Source: Heliocidaris erythrogramma (taxonomy: Eukaryota; Echinodermata; Echinoidea; Camarodonta; Echinometridae). From it: 64,000 bases of DNA. The position numbers were made by a program, and so were the translations under genes. The stretch is from positions 18,976,615 through 19,040,614 of the forward strand of contig CM046868.1 of NCBI GenBank assembly GCA_025617745.1. The letters run 5' to 3'. The notes under the pieces were generated by a model. The model saw only the letters and a list, made by a program, of their open reading frames with translations. It made no database searches and had not been told where the DNA came from. Each line of letters begins with the position of its first letter. Position 1 is the first letter of the stretch. Positions 1-11,957 of the stretch are shown in pieces.

Positions 1-950
1 ACATGAAGAGGCTGATACCCTGATTCCTAATCAAGTCCTTGCCTCTACCGCTAGTGGTGCCTTTGCGAGATATTAACCTGTCTGGTCACGTGACACTGAT
101 GTCCTCCTTCTCTTAATTCATCTAGCATCTTGTGGAAACAATGCAGTGCCCACTTCCCTATGATTTTCTACAAGGGTACAAAGAAACAAGATGTTTGGAG
201 CGGGTTCAAATCATTGGACATCAAAAATGTCAATGCCTCCTTGGACTTCATAATTTTTCTGGTGCCGACTGGGGAGGAAATTTTGTTGGGATATCCAAGA
301 AGACATGGATCAATGCCTACTTAAAGCTTGATGATGATGATCCTGCAATTATTTGCTTCAAAGAACTGGGCGAGGGTTCCATTGCAACTGAGCTCATCAG
401 TAAAGAGCTTCCAACACATATGCAGGCACTAGAGCATTTCATATGTCGTGTTTACTGTTCATCAGGTCCAACAACCCTGTCATCATTCAGATGGGAACTG
501 TTCCTATAAGAGAACCTGGAAGGTTAGATGTTACCTCCAACTCGTGCCGCATTACTAGCTCACATCCTCCTTGCCAATTACATCACGATGCGAGATAAAT
601 CATACAAGACTAACTGCCCAGTGCTTCCTCTTATCGAAGAGAATGGGTAGTATTCAGAGAATGGAGGTCTTCCATTCAAGTGTCTTTCGCTCCCTGTACC
701 ACGGGCAGTACTTGAACTCATCAAATGTGGCTGCAAAACAGTTTGTAAGGGTCGATGTAGCTGCTCCAAAAACGATTTGCCCTGCACTCCTCGCTGAAAA
801 CGCTATGGTGGAGACTGTGAAAACCGATCAAGAAAGGATGCTCCAGATAGTGACAGCGATTGACTTTTACTGGCAGTCTGATGAATCTTTCATGTTGTCA
901 TGGTAACCACGAAGTAGGTGGTTTCTCCTGTTCTCGATTTTATTTTATTT
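1..950 (+). pseudogene. Decayed ORF of a repetitive, TE-associated family with a CXC-like Cys-rich segment
   Basis: A single ancestral reading can be followed through several frames. It runs from a HEEADTLIPNQVLAS-like stretch at the window edge, through GLHNFSGADWGGNFVGISKK (about 235-300) and LPPTRAALLAHILLANYI (about 530-585), to a Cys-rich segment CGCKTVCKGRCSCSKNDLPC (about 730-785). Longest intact pieces are 132-509 and 571-906. Frameshifts lie near 510-530. A TAG replaces what is probably a Trp codon near 628, and a TGA falls just after the Cys-rich segment near 796. I recognise the order of motifs from multicopy invertebrate proteins of unknown role; the Cys pattern resembles the tesmin/TSO1-type CXC domain. 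The 5' part lies outside the window. It is clearly inactive; whether the parent is a transposon gene or an expanded host family is unsettled. Confidence 0.7.
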
Positions 951-1194
951 TATGTTTATAACTGGAAAATGCTCCCAAATGATACATTAACAGCCTAAAA
1001 ATAACCATGTTAATGACACGTGATATGTTCCTCGACTATTTTTTCTACATTTTTCGCAATTGCGCCCCCATACGGTAACAGTGAAAAAAAGGTTTATAAC
1101 GCAATATCATTGAAAATTAATTCTTATACACCTCAGACAACTTTACAGTGTAATTGGCGAAAAAAATACGTAAATTAGGGTGGAAGACACCAAA

Positions 1195-1343
1195 TTTACC
1201 TATTGGGCTTTATACAAGCCCATATGGCGCCCCAAAAGAACCCCCCCCCCCCCCCCAAGGAAGTGAAGGAGGGGTCTGAAACTTTGAACCCCATCAGTTT
1301 TGGCCCATTGGGACCCTTCTGAGGCCAAAACAGCCCCCCCCCC

Positions 1344-1383
<40 letters not shown>

Positions 1384-1400
1384 ATTTTGGCAAAAAAATC
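1195..1400. repeat. Poly-C/poly-A dispersed repeat copy
   Basis: A short block with two poly-C runs (near 1240 and 1334) and a 38-base poly-A run, separated by GGAAGTGAAGGAGGGG-type sequence. Similar blocks recur throughout the window. No coding potential. Confidence 0.5.
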
Positions 1401-1479
1401 TTACGGGATTACATACCATACCGCAGTACAAGGTGAAACATATTTGTGAGCTTTCTTATTCTTTTATGTCAGTTTGAAA

Positions 1480-3480
1480 GAATATCTTAGATAAAAATGT
1501 CCCTTGAAAATGATAGCTCTCCAGTTGCCCTCATATTCGAAATATGACCAGAAATAGCTGAAATGTTTGGACCAAACTTTCATGCCACATGTGTGCGTAG
1601 TCCCATATACCCGCATTTCTGTGTGTAGTGCATGTGATTTGCAGCAAGATTGAGTCAGTGTCTCACCATTTTGATTAAAAAATTTTCAATTTGCTTTTCT
1701 TAATGAAAAGACCGTAATACTCGGTTTATTGGAGATTATGTTTTGTTCATCCAGCCTAGACAATAATACATATGACATGAATGAGCAGACTCAAATAAAC
1801 ATAACCTGCAGTTTATGATTTGATATGTTTATGATGGAAATCGTACAAAATGGAAACATATACAGCCAAACACATTAAAAATATATGTTTTTGACACCAC
1901 TTGTCAGGCATGGCCCAATGAAGAGCTAATCATTACACAAAACAAGAAAGTCTTTTTGTTCATACCACAAAACCAAGTATTTCAATAATTGTACAAATGT
2001 TGAAATTTTTGTTTTACACTGAGTGCATGTATGTATATGTATATGTAGCAAGTTATTTCTTTTTAATGATGTAACCATACCTAATAATGTTCTGATGTCT
2101 TATGAGAATAATACATAAATTTCAAAATTAATTTATGATCACATTATTTTCCTCTCACATTTGGTAATTATTTTATACACGTGATTGTAATGAAATGTAA
2201 CAAAGAAAAAATCATGAAATGAACAGGAGGTATATGTGTGTGTGACACACAGGGGTGTGAGGGTGTGTGTGTTTGTGTGAGAGAGAGAGGGGGAAGTAAG
2301 CGAGAGCAAGAGAGAGCTAGAGACAGTGAGTGAAAGAGAGAGAGCGAGGTGACATTTTCGGGCCAGTCAAATCGGGTTCAAAATGATGTCAAGGATAATG
2401 GCCAAGTTTAAAGGGCTTGACTACCATGCAACATGATCGATGATTCTTTTTTTTATAGGATGGATGGATAGTGTAGTCTTTACTCCCATTCCTCACATCC
2501 TAAAAAGCTTCCTTTTACTTCTTTGCCCTCACGCCGTGTTCTGTACCATTTGGTACTTGTTTTTTTGTTTGGGGATTGAGGGGGCGATGCATATTCCATG
2601 TAGAGTAGATGTTCTTGACTATATTCCAACTCCAATCTCATCAAGATTTCTTCTTCTTCAACCTCTCATTGTCAAAGATCCTGTCACACATCACTGATAA
2701 TGATAATGAAAATTATAAATATAAAATCAGTCTATGTGGAAAAGGTATACTATTGTATCAACCGACTGGTCGGTGGGGAGTCTGACAATCATTCTACATT
2801 ATTACCGAATATTCACGAGGAGGAAAAACTACTTGGGCACATGAAATGTCAACGAAAGAACTATCTTTAAAATAAGCTAATATTTTATCCAAGTACGAAT
2901 GCACTTGCATATCCTTATTTTAGCCAACGTATGGCTGCGTAAGTTTCATAATGATGTATTTTTTCTTTAGAAAAGAACATTCTAGTATAGGCAGGTGAGT
3001 AGTTTTATTTCATTGAATCTATAAATATATCATAAATTTCCTACGCTTTTCTCACTGAGAGGGCAATACAAGGAGTGTGGTACTTGTGGATAAACAAGAC
3101 TGAACCTCAATATTCAGTTGTAATATTTTCCGCAGTTCTGTTTTTTCCCACATTAAAGTTAACTCGTTGACTTTACAGAGAATTATGAAAGGTAAAGTTG
3201 AGTTATGGTCATGCAATTACAATATGAAAAAATGTCTCAAATTAATTGGGAAAGGTTGATGAAGTAGTACATAAGAAATGATGTACACTGGGAGGTTTTG
3301 GAATCATCAAATGATAAGAAACTAACTAAATCTCACTGAAAATCACAAGCAGCGCAGACAGAAATGGTTATTTGGAAATGCACATAATTATGTGGCACGT
3401 AAGTTTGGTCCAAACTATTTTCGTCATATTTTGAATATGAGGACAATTTAATTAAGGGATATTTCTCCTATGATTTTCTT
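1480..3480. repeat. Inverted pair of a dispersed repeat (GTTTGGTCCAAAC family)
   Basis: About 1480-1680, read on the minus strand, matches 3285-3480 on the plus strand around GTTTGGTCCAAAC and CATATTTYGAATATGAGG. A third copy lies at about 24,590-24,800 (plus). The pair may be the ends of one 2-kb element or two separate insertions. The 1.6 kb between them holds a GA-rich run at 2270-2350 and no recognisable gene. Confidence 0.45.
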
Positions 3481-3769
3481 CCTGGCTGACATATAAAGAA
3501 TGGGAAAACTCACTTATTTTTCACTTTTCCCAGAACTCAGCCTTCTCTTTTATCTGAAATTTACACCATGAATGCATCTAATAGCCCCCTCCCCCCTCCA
3601 ACATTGTATCTAAAAAGCTCATTATTCGTGTTTAGAGTAGGCTAGTACGTGTAACAGCTGGCGTCTTTGTATCATTAATGACACTATTCAGTGGCGTAGC
3701 ATAGGTCCTGACCAGTCAAATGTCGGGGGCAGCTTTGGCATGACTCAGTGATTTAAATACCAGAATCAG

Positions 3770-3812
3770 AGATGAGATACAAGATACAAGATACAAGATA
3801 CAAGATATTTTA
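3770..3812 (+). repeat. GATACAA short tandem array
   Basis: Five to six copies of the 7-mer GATACAA, ending in a TATTTTATTTTGT segment. This looks like the 3' tail of a retroposed element; no head was recognised. Confidence 0.55.
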
Positions 3813-3992
3813 TTTTGTCTTCGCAACATAATTACAAAGAAATTTGGTTTCCACTGGTATAAAGGAAGAAAATACATAAATATAAGAAACAATTAAAGGT
3901 AACACATATACATCAATAAAGGAAAACATGGAAACATTATCAAGGTACTTCATAGATGTATTCATAGAGAGGGATTTATCATATTTGTTTTG

Positions 3993-4395
3993 TGTGTGTG
4001 TGTGTGTGTCTCTCTCTCTCTCTTTCTCTATCTTTCTTTCTCCCCTTCATTCTCTCCTCCTTTCTCTTTCTCTCTCTCTCTGCCCCTCCATCCATCCCCC
4101 CTCTCTCTCTCTCTCTCTCTCTCTCATTCCCTTCACATCTTCGTCCTTTTTAAATCTCCTTAAGAAAACTTAATTGGGGTAGCTCGTGCCCCGTGCCCCC
4201 CCCCCCCCCCCTTCCTCGGCGCCACTTCTCTTATCAACAATACGTATATTTTGAACGTGAAATCCCATGTCATGTTTATATTCCTTTATCCTTCTCTCTC
4301 TGTCTCTCTCTCTCTCTCTCTCTTTCTACTATATCATTCCTATATTTCTTATGTATTCGACTGGGGTATCAGGTATCAAGTGCCCCCCCCCCCCA
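3993..4395 (+). repeat. CT/CA microsatellites and poly-C runs
   Basis: A (TG)n run passes into (CT)n at 3993-4130. Another (CT)n lies at 4290-4325, with poly-C runs at 4198 and 4382. Translations here are serine/leucine artefacts of the microsatellite. Confidence 0.8.
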
Positions 4396-5600
4396 TCGGC
4401 GCTACGCCCATGACATCGATAACCATAGGATTTTGTTGGCCGTGATATGACAGCTTAAGTTATGGATACATGAATATTACCGGGTAAATTGCATTATTCC
4501 TGTCAAGTCGCCCATAAATATATTCATAACAGGTGTAGTGTTCCTCTGATTTCTCCCATAATTTACTTTTAATGTAATGATCAGAAGCAATAAGGGAATA
4601 AAAGCTCAGCTTTTGTTACCTCCATCACGATAATGAAGACAAACAGCATTAACCATGACCACTACACACAGAATAAAACTGATAAATAGTTTTATCTGGC
4701 TTTCACAATACGTTATAGCAGTTTATCCTATATAGACCGCGTACCGTATATTTGTCACAATAATCAAGTGAATATATCAAAAAAAGTGTTATTTTTTTAC
4801 CAAGAAGTATTTACATCATGTGAGTATGTATTCTTTATCTTCAATCTGAAAATACATTTTCATATTGAAGACTAAATGACGATTGTTTTAGTACTGAATT
4901 ACGAATGACTTAATAATGATATTTATTTACGTTACGTCGCCCCTGTAGCCTGTGGATGACACACGATCTCCTTTACACCCGGGCGGCATTCTCGCACATA
5001 GACATGATAAAGCATGGATATAATTACGTTCGAGTAGTATATCCATGCATTTCTGTGGTTTAATACTCAGAGAAATTAATGCTATGAAAACATAGCATGC
5101 ATAATTAGCGGCCCTTATATAAAGGATGCAAAAATGAGAAGAAAAAAAATATATTGTCATTTTCTTTTCTTTTCAGGGGGATTACGGCCCCCTTATAATA
5201 GGGTCTTGGGAGGACCGACGGATTGACTTCTTTCTTCAATCCCTACCCCCTCCCGTCACCCCCAGCGCGAGGGGAGATGGGATTGATATCCTATACATAT
5301 TCATATCATAGTGGAAATATTTTCGAAGGAAATTTTGGTTGGAGGGGGGGGGGGGGGAGCTCCTTCTTTACACCTCACCCCAAGAAGAGCGGCGCGGCGT
5401 GATTCCCGATATTCCTCTTCTTCACCCCCCCCCCCCCCCATCCCGAATGATGTCTACAGATCGGTTTAAGGGAATAAATAATTATTTGAGGCGATATACA
5501 ATAACATGTTTCCAACGGTATGAGGGCCATTTTCCCTTTCATGTCAATTTAGTTGTTGATAATAGGAATAACTTCCTTATGCGACAGCCACCCAAATAAA
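4396..5600. other. Non-coding stretch
   Basis: AT-rich sequence without a recognisable gene. It contains G/C homopolymers near 5344 and 5417 and short frames with no family resemblance. Confidence 0.5.
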
Positions 5601-5601
5601 C

Positions 5602-5674
5602 CTTTACCCTAAACCCTAAACACTATAACCCTACCCCTAACCCTAAACTATAAACCCTAACCCAACCCTATAGC
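5602..5674 (+). repeat. Interstitial telomere-like CCCTAA patch
   Basis: About ten degenerate units of CCCTAA (CCCTAAA, CCCTACC, CCCTAACC) sit in 70 bases. The animal telomere repeat in this orientation is CCCTAA. The patch ends in a short palindrome, TATAGCGTTATAACGCTATA (about 5670-5690). Confidence 0.7.
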
Positions 5675-5699
5675 GTTATAACGCTATACATTTTTTTTC

Positions 5700-6920
5700 T
5701 CCATTTTTGGTGGCTGGCACATAAGGGAGTCTACCCTATATAGTAATGCTTCCATGATATGAGTAAAAAGTAGAAATATATTAAATTGAAATAAAAGAGT
5801 CCTAAAATATGAAGTGGACGAAATCCTCCTTTTTTTTTAGCTAAGAGTTACATGTTCTTCCCCTTCACCCTGTCTCATAGAACATCACCCCCCCCCCCCC
5901 CCGAAAAACAATTATAGCACAGAAATAAGTAACTTCAATTAAGATATAGTTCCCCCCCCCCCCCCCCCACCCCCTCTTAAACTTTTTCACAAATAAAACG
6001 CCGAGTTTTCAGAAATAAAAGGCAGAAATGTTTATGGTAACCAATCGATCCGAATAGATCGTGATGACCCATTGAGACCTGTACGTCATCCGTGATGAAA
6101 AGCACCCTAAACGGGGATTGCAGTAGGAGCAGAGTTTGGTACCCTAAACAGGGAATCCCGTTTAACATCTCTGATTTTTATACCCTTAACGGCGACGTCA
6201 TATCTTGCGTGGTATTTTACATCCTTATTTTTTTCAACCAAAAAGGAACCGTAAAAGAAATTTAACCTAATTTGGAACACATTACCGAACTATATCCCCC
6301 CCTTCCGCTGATCTTCTTCTTATCACCTCTGAATGCGATACCCTTTTCTTGATATTTGCTGTTGTTGATACCCTACACGCGTAACCAGGGTTATATGCCA
6401 AGTCCACCTCAATATCAAGTTGATTTGAATAAACAGAGTACAATTAAACAAGCATGACAGTAAAAATTTCACTGAAATCGAATGTAAAATAAGAAAGTTA
6501 TGGCATTTTGAAGTTTTGCATTATTTCATGAAACAGTGATATGCATAGCATGGGCGGTATACAAATGAGTGAACCGATGATGTGACACACTCACTTTTCC
6601 TTATGTATTTCATTATATGAAATTTCAAATATTTCAATTTTTATAGATGTGATAATAAAGAATCCCTTCCTTGTATGAAAATAAGTTACAATAATGATGA
6701 TTTTACATGTTCCATATGGAGTCAAACCATGTTTCACATTATTGTAGCAAAAAAATGAAATATATGATATTGGATTATGAAATTCAAATGCTGCAAAGCA
6801 TTATTGGTTGTTGCACATTATAACGCCCTGTGATCAGTTACTTATATCTTTTTATTATTATCATTATTATTATTAGTATTATTAGTAGTAGTAGTATTAT
6901 TATTATCATCATCATTATTA
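5700..6920. other. Non-coding stretch with poly-C runs and a MITE-like AT-rich repeat
   Basis: Two long poly-C runs (about 5887 and 5951), then an AT-rich segment at 6380-6680 that resembles a dispersed non-autonomous repeat, then (ATT)n-type microsatellite at 6848-6925. No gene recognised. Confidence 0.4.
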
Positions 6921-6921
6921 T

Positions 6922-7108
6922 TGTCATAAATAAATTTATTCAATTTGTCTCCAACGGCCCACAAGGGTGACACACGCTACTGCTGTGTGATAGGTTGCCC
7001 GGGTGCTGTGAAAAAAAAATCACAGGCGGAACCGGCGGGATTCGAACCCGCGACCTCTGGATTACTAGACCAGTGTCATAACCACTAGACCACCGGAGTG
7101 CCCTGAGT
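6922..7108 (-). mobile_element. tRNA-derived SINE, copy 1
   Basis: On the minus strand the 5' part is tRNA-like. An A box TGGTCTAGTGGTTATGACAC (about 7093-7074) is followed by a B box GGGTTCGAATCCCG (about 7051-7038). A non-tRNA body follows, including an AAAAAAAA/TTTTTTT hairpin, ending in an AT-rich tail at 6922-6950. The acceptor stem does not pair properly, so this is a SINE head and not a functional tRNA. Confidence 0.75.
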
Positions 7109-7181
7109 GATCAGGTTCAAACTATCCCAATATGGGGACTATCAAGTCAAAGGTATTGAATTAATCCGTCGGGTGATATAA

Positions 7182-7366
7182 TGTCATAAATAAATTTATT
7201 CAATTTGTCTCCAACGGCCCACAAGGGGGTGACACACGCTACTGCTGTGTGATAGGTTGCCCGGGTGCTGTGAAAAAAAATCACAGGCGGAACCGGGCGG
7301 GATTCGAACCCGCGACCTCTGGATTACTAGACCAGTGTCATAACCACTAGACCACCGGAGTGCCCT
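7182..7366 (-). mobile_element. tRNA-derived SINE, copy 2
   Basis: Nearly identical to the copy at 6922-7108, in the same orientation, 260 bp away. A box about 7356-7337, B box about 7321-7305. It lies inside a small palindrome (7151-7412), which suggests local duplication and not two independent insertions. Confidence 0.75.
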
Positions 7367-7412
7367 CAGGGCACTCCGGTGGTGTATCACCCGACGGATT
7401 AATTCAATCATT

Positions 7413-9061
7413 ATTATTATCATCATTATCATCATTATCATTATCATTATCATTACTATTATTATTATTATTATTACTATCGATAAAATTGTAATGTTGT
7501 ACTAACAAAACTATACAATTACAAGTAGAGAGCGGAAAAAGGATTTACCGTACTCTTTGTGGGGGTCTCATTTTATTAGCTTTGCTCCAAACATTAATCA
7601 TTTCTAAAAGATTGTAAAAGAAAGAAATTATTCCAGAAATTAATATTATCTGTCTGGGTATATAAGGGAACGCATAATTGCATATATTCAGATAATTTTC
7701 TGCAATAATTATGTTTAAATGGTTTAATGTTTATATAAAACTGTTTTTACAATCTACAAGGCAGCTTCTTTACAACCCAAACAATTTCAAAAATATTGTG
7801 AAACTCCATGAATTATTAATTTAATTACGGACAACTCTCAGTGAAATGCTTCGAGGGTAACATAAAAGAAAACGGGTACAGAAACACTGTTCAATGTGCG
7901 TACAGGCTATCACGACCGGCAATTATCGATACAAGTGTTGGATTTAAAGAGGCACAAATGCCCGCACCCCTTCCCCCTTTTTAAATCCCTGGCATACTTT
8001 AGGTACACAAAAATGCCCCCTTCCGCATTGTGAACTTCTACCCCATCTTCTTTAAAAAAAAACTGACAGAAGATGTACCTGAAAATGTAACAGCCTTTTA
8101 TTTTATTTTCATTTTGCTATTATTTATACATGTACATTTTGGGATGTTGGAGATATTTTGTAATCGTGCTCACTCCTTTTTTTAAAAATAATCCTTGATC
8201 TGTCCTTGATTAAAATTTGCAGCGTGTATAGATGTACCTAAAATCAATATTCCATTAAAGGAAAACACTCACTGTCGTAAAACTAGCCCAAAATGGGCCA
8301 TTACAGCTCTTTTACATTCCATCTGAGAGCTGAATACCATTCTTCTGCATGATGTAAGACCACTTATGGTAATGTTGGCGTCTGTATTCTCAGGAGCGGG
8401 TGGGAGCATTCTTCCGGAAACTTTCTTTTTTTTCTAGTTTTGGGAGCTCCGCGCTAGCTTTCAAGATTATATTAAAGGTGTTCTTGAGTATCTTCTATTG
8501 GAATGATAAATACCAGGATACAGTGAAAATGGATTCAAGTAGTTCTGAACTGTAGTAGTTCTCTAAACCAGCAGAATATAAAGAAAGACAGGTACCGCAA
8601 AAACTTACATCCCCTGCATAACCACCGACACCTATTAAAAGATAATCATGTTATCTCCATTTATCGGCCAGATAGCCTAGATTGCATCTAGCTCATCTTC
8701 CTTTGCTCATTACTCAGTTGTTTTGTATTTTTAAAATCAATTTCATCTTCACTCCTGATGATGGACAGTCAACCTATCCGAAACGTCGAGTCTCCTCCAC
8801 TCTCAGCCTTCTCATCTGGTTTACAGTCCTTTTCAGGACTTCACACTTTCAAGAAAGATTACATCTACATGCACTCTCTGAATTTCTATCTCCCCTTTCC
8901 TTTTCTTCTACTCTCAACTTTTCTCTTCTTCTCACTCAACAGTCTCCATGTTACAATTTCATCCTATGAATTTAAAATTAGACCAAAGTTGTTTTTTAAC
9001 TTGATTGAGTTGATATGATATACCTATACAGTAAAACGACTAGTTCTGAACTGTTTATATG
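7413..9061. other. Non-coding stretch
   Basis: (TCATTA)n-type microsatellite at 7405-7480, then AT-rich sequence with no gene. The Penelope-associated motif at 8755-8790 is listed separately. Confidence 0.45.
8755..8790 (+). ncRNA. Penelope-associated hammerhead-like motif
   Basis: CTGATGA (8755-8761), then an imperfect hairpin GGACAG-TCAAC-CTATCC, then GAAACGTCG (8780-8788). This is the arrangement of conserved boxes in hammerhead ribozymes of Penelope-like retroelements. One extra base between CTGATGA and the stem and one C-A mismatch make activity doubtful. Confidence 0.4.
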
Positions 9062-9162
9062 AAGGAGAATAGCCGTGGAAGTGTAGATTCGTAGTTCCGA
9101 ATCTACGAGGCGTAGCCGAGTAGATTGAGAGTGGCGAATCTGCACTTCCAAGGCTATTCTCT
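9062..9162. repeat. 100-bp imperfect hairpin element
   Basis: AGGAGAATAGCCGTGGAAGT at the left pairs with ACTTCCAAGGCTATTCTC at the right. The loop holds a second inner palindrome, GATTCGTAGTTCCGAATC. It looks like a very short MITE. Confidence 0.6.
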
Positions 9163-9325
9163 GATTTAAACCATTGCGTACATTCGTAAAAATAATCTAC
9201 ACTTTATTGAATAGATTGACGTCATAGCAATGGTTTAAAATCCGGTGAATGGGTTGTTTTGACCAGAAACATGTAAACAAACGTACGCCAACAAAAATTC
9301 TGAGAACTGTTACACACCCTAAAAT

Positions 9326-9759
9326 CCGGCTCACACGAGGCGTCATCTGCAGACGTCAATGACGTGTACGGTCTTCCGCGCGTCATTGGAGAGAATTGTC
9401 ATTAATTTTGAAAAAGTGAATGCAAAATGAAAAGTACAGATAATACTTTTAAAGTTTTAATAACTGGCGTATAGATTCATTTTGCCTTTACACTCTTAGA
9501 AATATTGGGCAAAATTTTACCCAAATTTTACCCAACATGAGGGTCCTTATGAGTCCGACCAACTTTTGGGTAAACTTTACCAATTTCATTGTTATTTTTG
9601 ACCAATGTTGGGTAAATGCATGTAAAAGTTGAGCAAGATTTAACCAACCTATGCCCAATCTTCATTTACCCAGTGGAATTTACCCAACATTTCTAAGAGT
9701 GTACAGGCTCGATTAGAGCAGGTACTGATGCAATCCAAATGACGCCTCGTGTGAGCCGG
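9326..9759. mobile_element. MITE with CCGGCTCACACGAGGCGTCA terminal inverted repeats
   Basis: The left end CCGGCTCACACGAGGCGTCA is matched by its inverse at 9739-9759. The interior is non-coding and carries a second nested element at 9491-9701. Confidence 0.75.
9491..9701. mobile_element. Nested MITE with CACTCTTAGAAAT ends
   Basis: Terminal inverted repeats CACTCTTAGAAATATTGGG and its inverse lie 210 bp apart. The interior is rich in TTTTACCCAA repeats on both strands, giving strong hairpin potential. It was inserted into the element at 9326-9759. Confidence 0.75.
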
Positions 9760-9837
9760 GCTGAACAAGCACCGATACAGACCGACGCAAACAAACTTAT
9801 TATAAGTTTCATATATCCCAGACTTCATCGAGCTCAT

Positions 9838-9874
9838 CTAGTAGTAGTAGTAGCAGTAGCAGTAGTAGTAGTAA

Positions 9875-9916
<42 letters not shown>

Positions 9917-9937
9917 CAGTAGTAGTAGTAGGAGTGG

Positions 9938-9983
<46 letters not shown>

Positions 9984-10261
9984 GTTGGTGGTGGTGCCGC
10001 AGTGGCGTAAATCTGAAATTTTCTGACATGCAAGAAAAAAAGGTTATCACATATTTTGGGGTCTAATTTTCCTCCCAAATTCTCTGTCGAGCAAAAAAAA
10101 AAAAAAAAAAAAAAAAATTTATCACATGTTTGGGGTCTAGTTCTCCAAAATATTCTCTGACAAGCAAAAAAAAAAGGAAGGTCTTCAAAAAGGTGGGGGG
10201 ACATGTCCCCCTGTCCCCCTGGATTTGCGCCCATGGGTGGTGGTAATAGTAGTAGTAGTAA

Positions 10262-10317
<56 letters not shown>

Positions 10318-10406
10318 AGAGTAGTAGTAGTAGCAGCAGTAATAGTAGTAGTAGTAGTAGTCACAGCAGTAGCAGCAGCAGTAATAGTAGTAGTAGTAGT
10401 AGTAGA
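9838..10406. repeat. Two (TAG)n arrays flanking a poly-A/C repeat
   Basis: (TAG)n at 9838-9985 and 10,240-10,406, with TGG and CAG variants. The 250 bp between them carry a copy of the dispersed GGGGTCTA/GACAAGCAAAAA/poly-C repeat (about 9995-10,235). All long frames here (runs of V, S, T, Y or L) are translations of the microsatellite. Confidence 0.85.
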
Positions 10407-11915
10407 CTTTATAGGATAACTTCTTCCATTGTCCATCACTCCGTTGTATTATATTTTCTGTCAAATTAATTTCGCAAATTTCATTTATTTTCAGTCTTGA
10501 ACGGTAATTTTTTTTAAATTCTCCTGGAAGATTATTCATTTGTGGCATATGAGGGTTAATTATTTGAAGTAACATTCAAATTTCAAATTATGAAAGAAGT
10601 TGTATAGGCCTATGCATAAATCTACCTTAAGCCATTCAAAATATATCGGAAATTCTTTGACATGTGGGTCTGTTTGAATTTATGTGTTTGTTTATTTGTC
10701 ATGGTTTTATTTGGGTTTATTCTATCATATTTTGGGGTCCATTTTGTCCCTATCAAATCCATTTTGCAAATTGGTTTTGATTTATTCTTTTTTGGACAGG
10801 GTATGGTTGCTGCATTTTGTTCTGTCCATCTCTATCCCTTGTCTGTCATTATCTCTCTTAATATCCCACTCACCCCCTTTCTCTCAGTGCTCTCCCTGTC
10901 CCTCTCACCATCTCCCCATACACACCCTTTTTCGCTTCTCTCGTCTTTACTATTCACTCCCAATCAACGTGTAGAACCAGCAAAGTAGACAGGACACTAA
11001 TCTCCTAATATCGATCGCTGTTACAAATCGATCGTGCTATTATGCCCAAGAGGTCATGACCCAATCATTGATTCTATGTATAGATGTGATGAGATCGAGG
11101 ACTCTGAACTTTTACTTAAAGGCAAACTTGATATCTGGTCATGACTCATGACATTAAAGCGAATTTGTCACAAAATACCACCCTTAAAGTTTACACTGGA
11201 ATCCAACAAAATGTTCAAGTATGGTTTATTCAACATAATACATGAATATATCTAAATCATCACATCTAACATAACATTTATCCTATTACGTATCGTCGAA
11301 TAAATGTTATATTCTATAAATATGATCCAGCTTAATAATTTTAATACATTTTATTCGCCTAGTGAATTGAGAGAAATATATAAAGCAAAAAAGCAAAGAA
11401 ATTGATTCCGTATGTTTGAGTCTCAAAAGGAGAGCAGAAGGCCTACTTGAATTATATTTAATTGTTTCAAAATTATGTCCTATTCGTAACATACTTTTCG
11501 TTTGTTTTATTTGTTTACTTGTTTATGGTGTTATTTCTTCTACATTTTGCAGGTGCAAACACGTAATCTACTGGAAGATAAGCATCTCAGAAAGACTCCG
11601 TACAACGTTTCGAGAACTCATTATTCCCTTTAAATTTGTCTTGCATATTATGATCCGAAGAGGAATTATCGAACCGGATTTGGAAAAATTGGGCCTCGTT
11701 TCACGCACCAGAATTAATTACAGGATTAAAATAAGCGTTATTGTCAATGCGAAGAAAGGGTGACGTATATAGTACGTTTCGACACGGTATGGGTTTATGC
11801 ATGATTACATAATCCAGAGGGAAGTAGGAAGAGGGGGAGAGAAAGAAGGAGAGGGAGGGAGGGATAGAAAGGGGGAGAGAAAGAGGGGTAGAGAGAGGGA
11901 CAGACAGAGACAGAC

Positions 11916-11957
<42 letters not shown>

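Noticed and set aside
7028..7104. Functional tRNA gene
   Set aside because: A and B boxes are good, but the acceptor stem does not pair and a SINE body follows; a near-identical copy lies 260 bp away.
6922..7366. CRISPR-like array from the repeated 185-bp units
   Set aside because: Only two long units with tRNA promoter boxes in a eukaryotic setting; they are SINEs.
9739..10575. Long frames of Val, Ser, Thr, Tyr or Leu runs
   Set aside because: All are translations of the (TAG)n microsatellites in different frames.
11416..11763. 115-residue frame on the plus strand as a gene
   Set aside because: No recognisable motif, no splice context, and composition like the surrounding AT-rich DNA.
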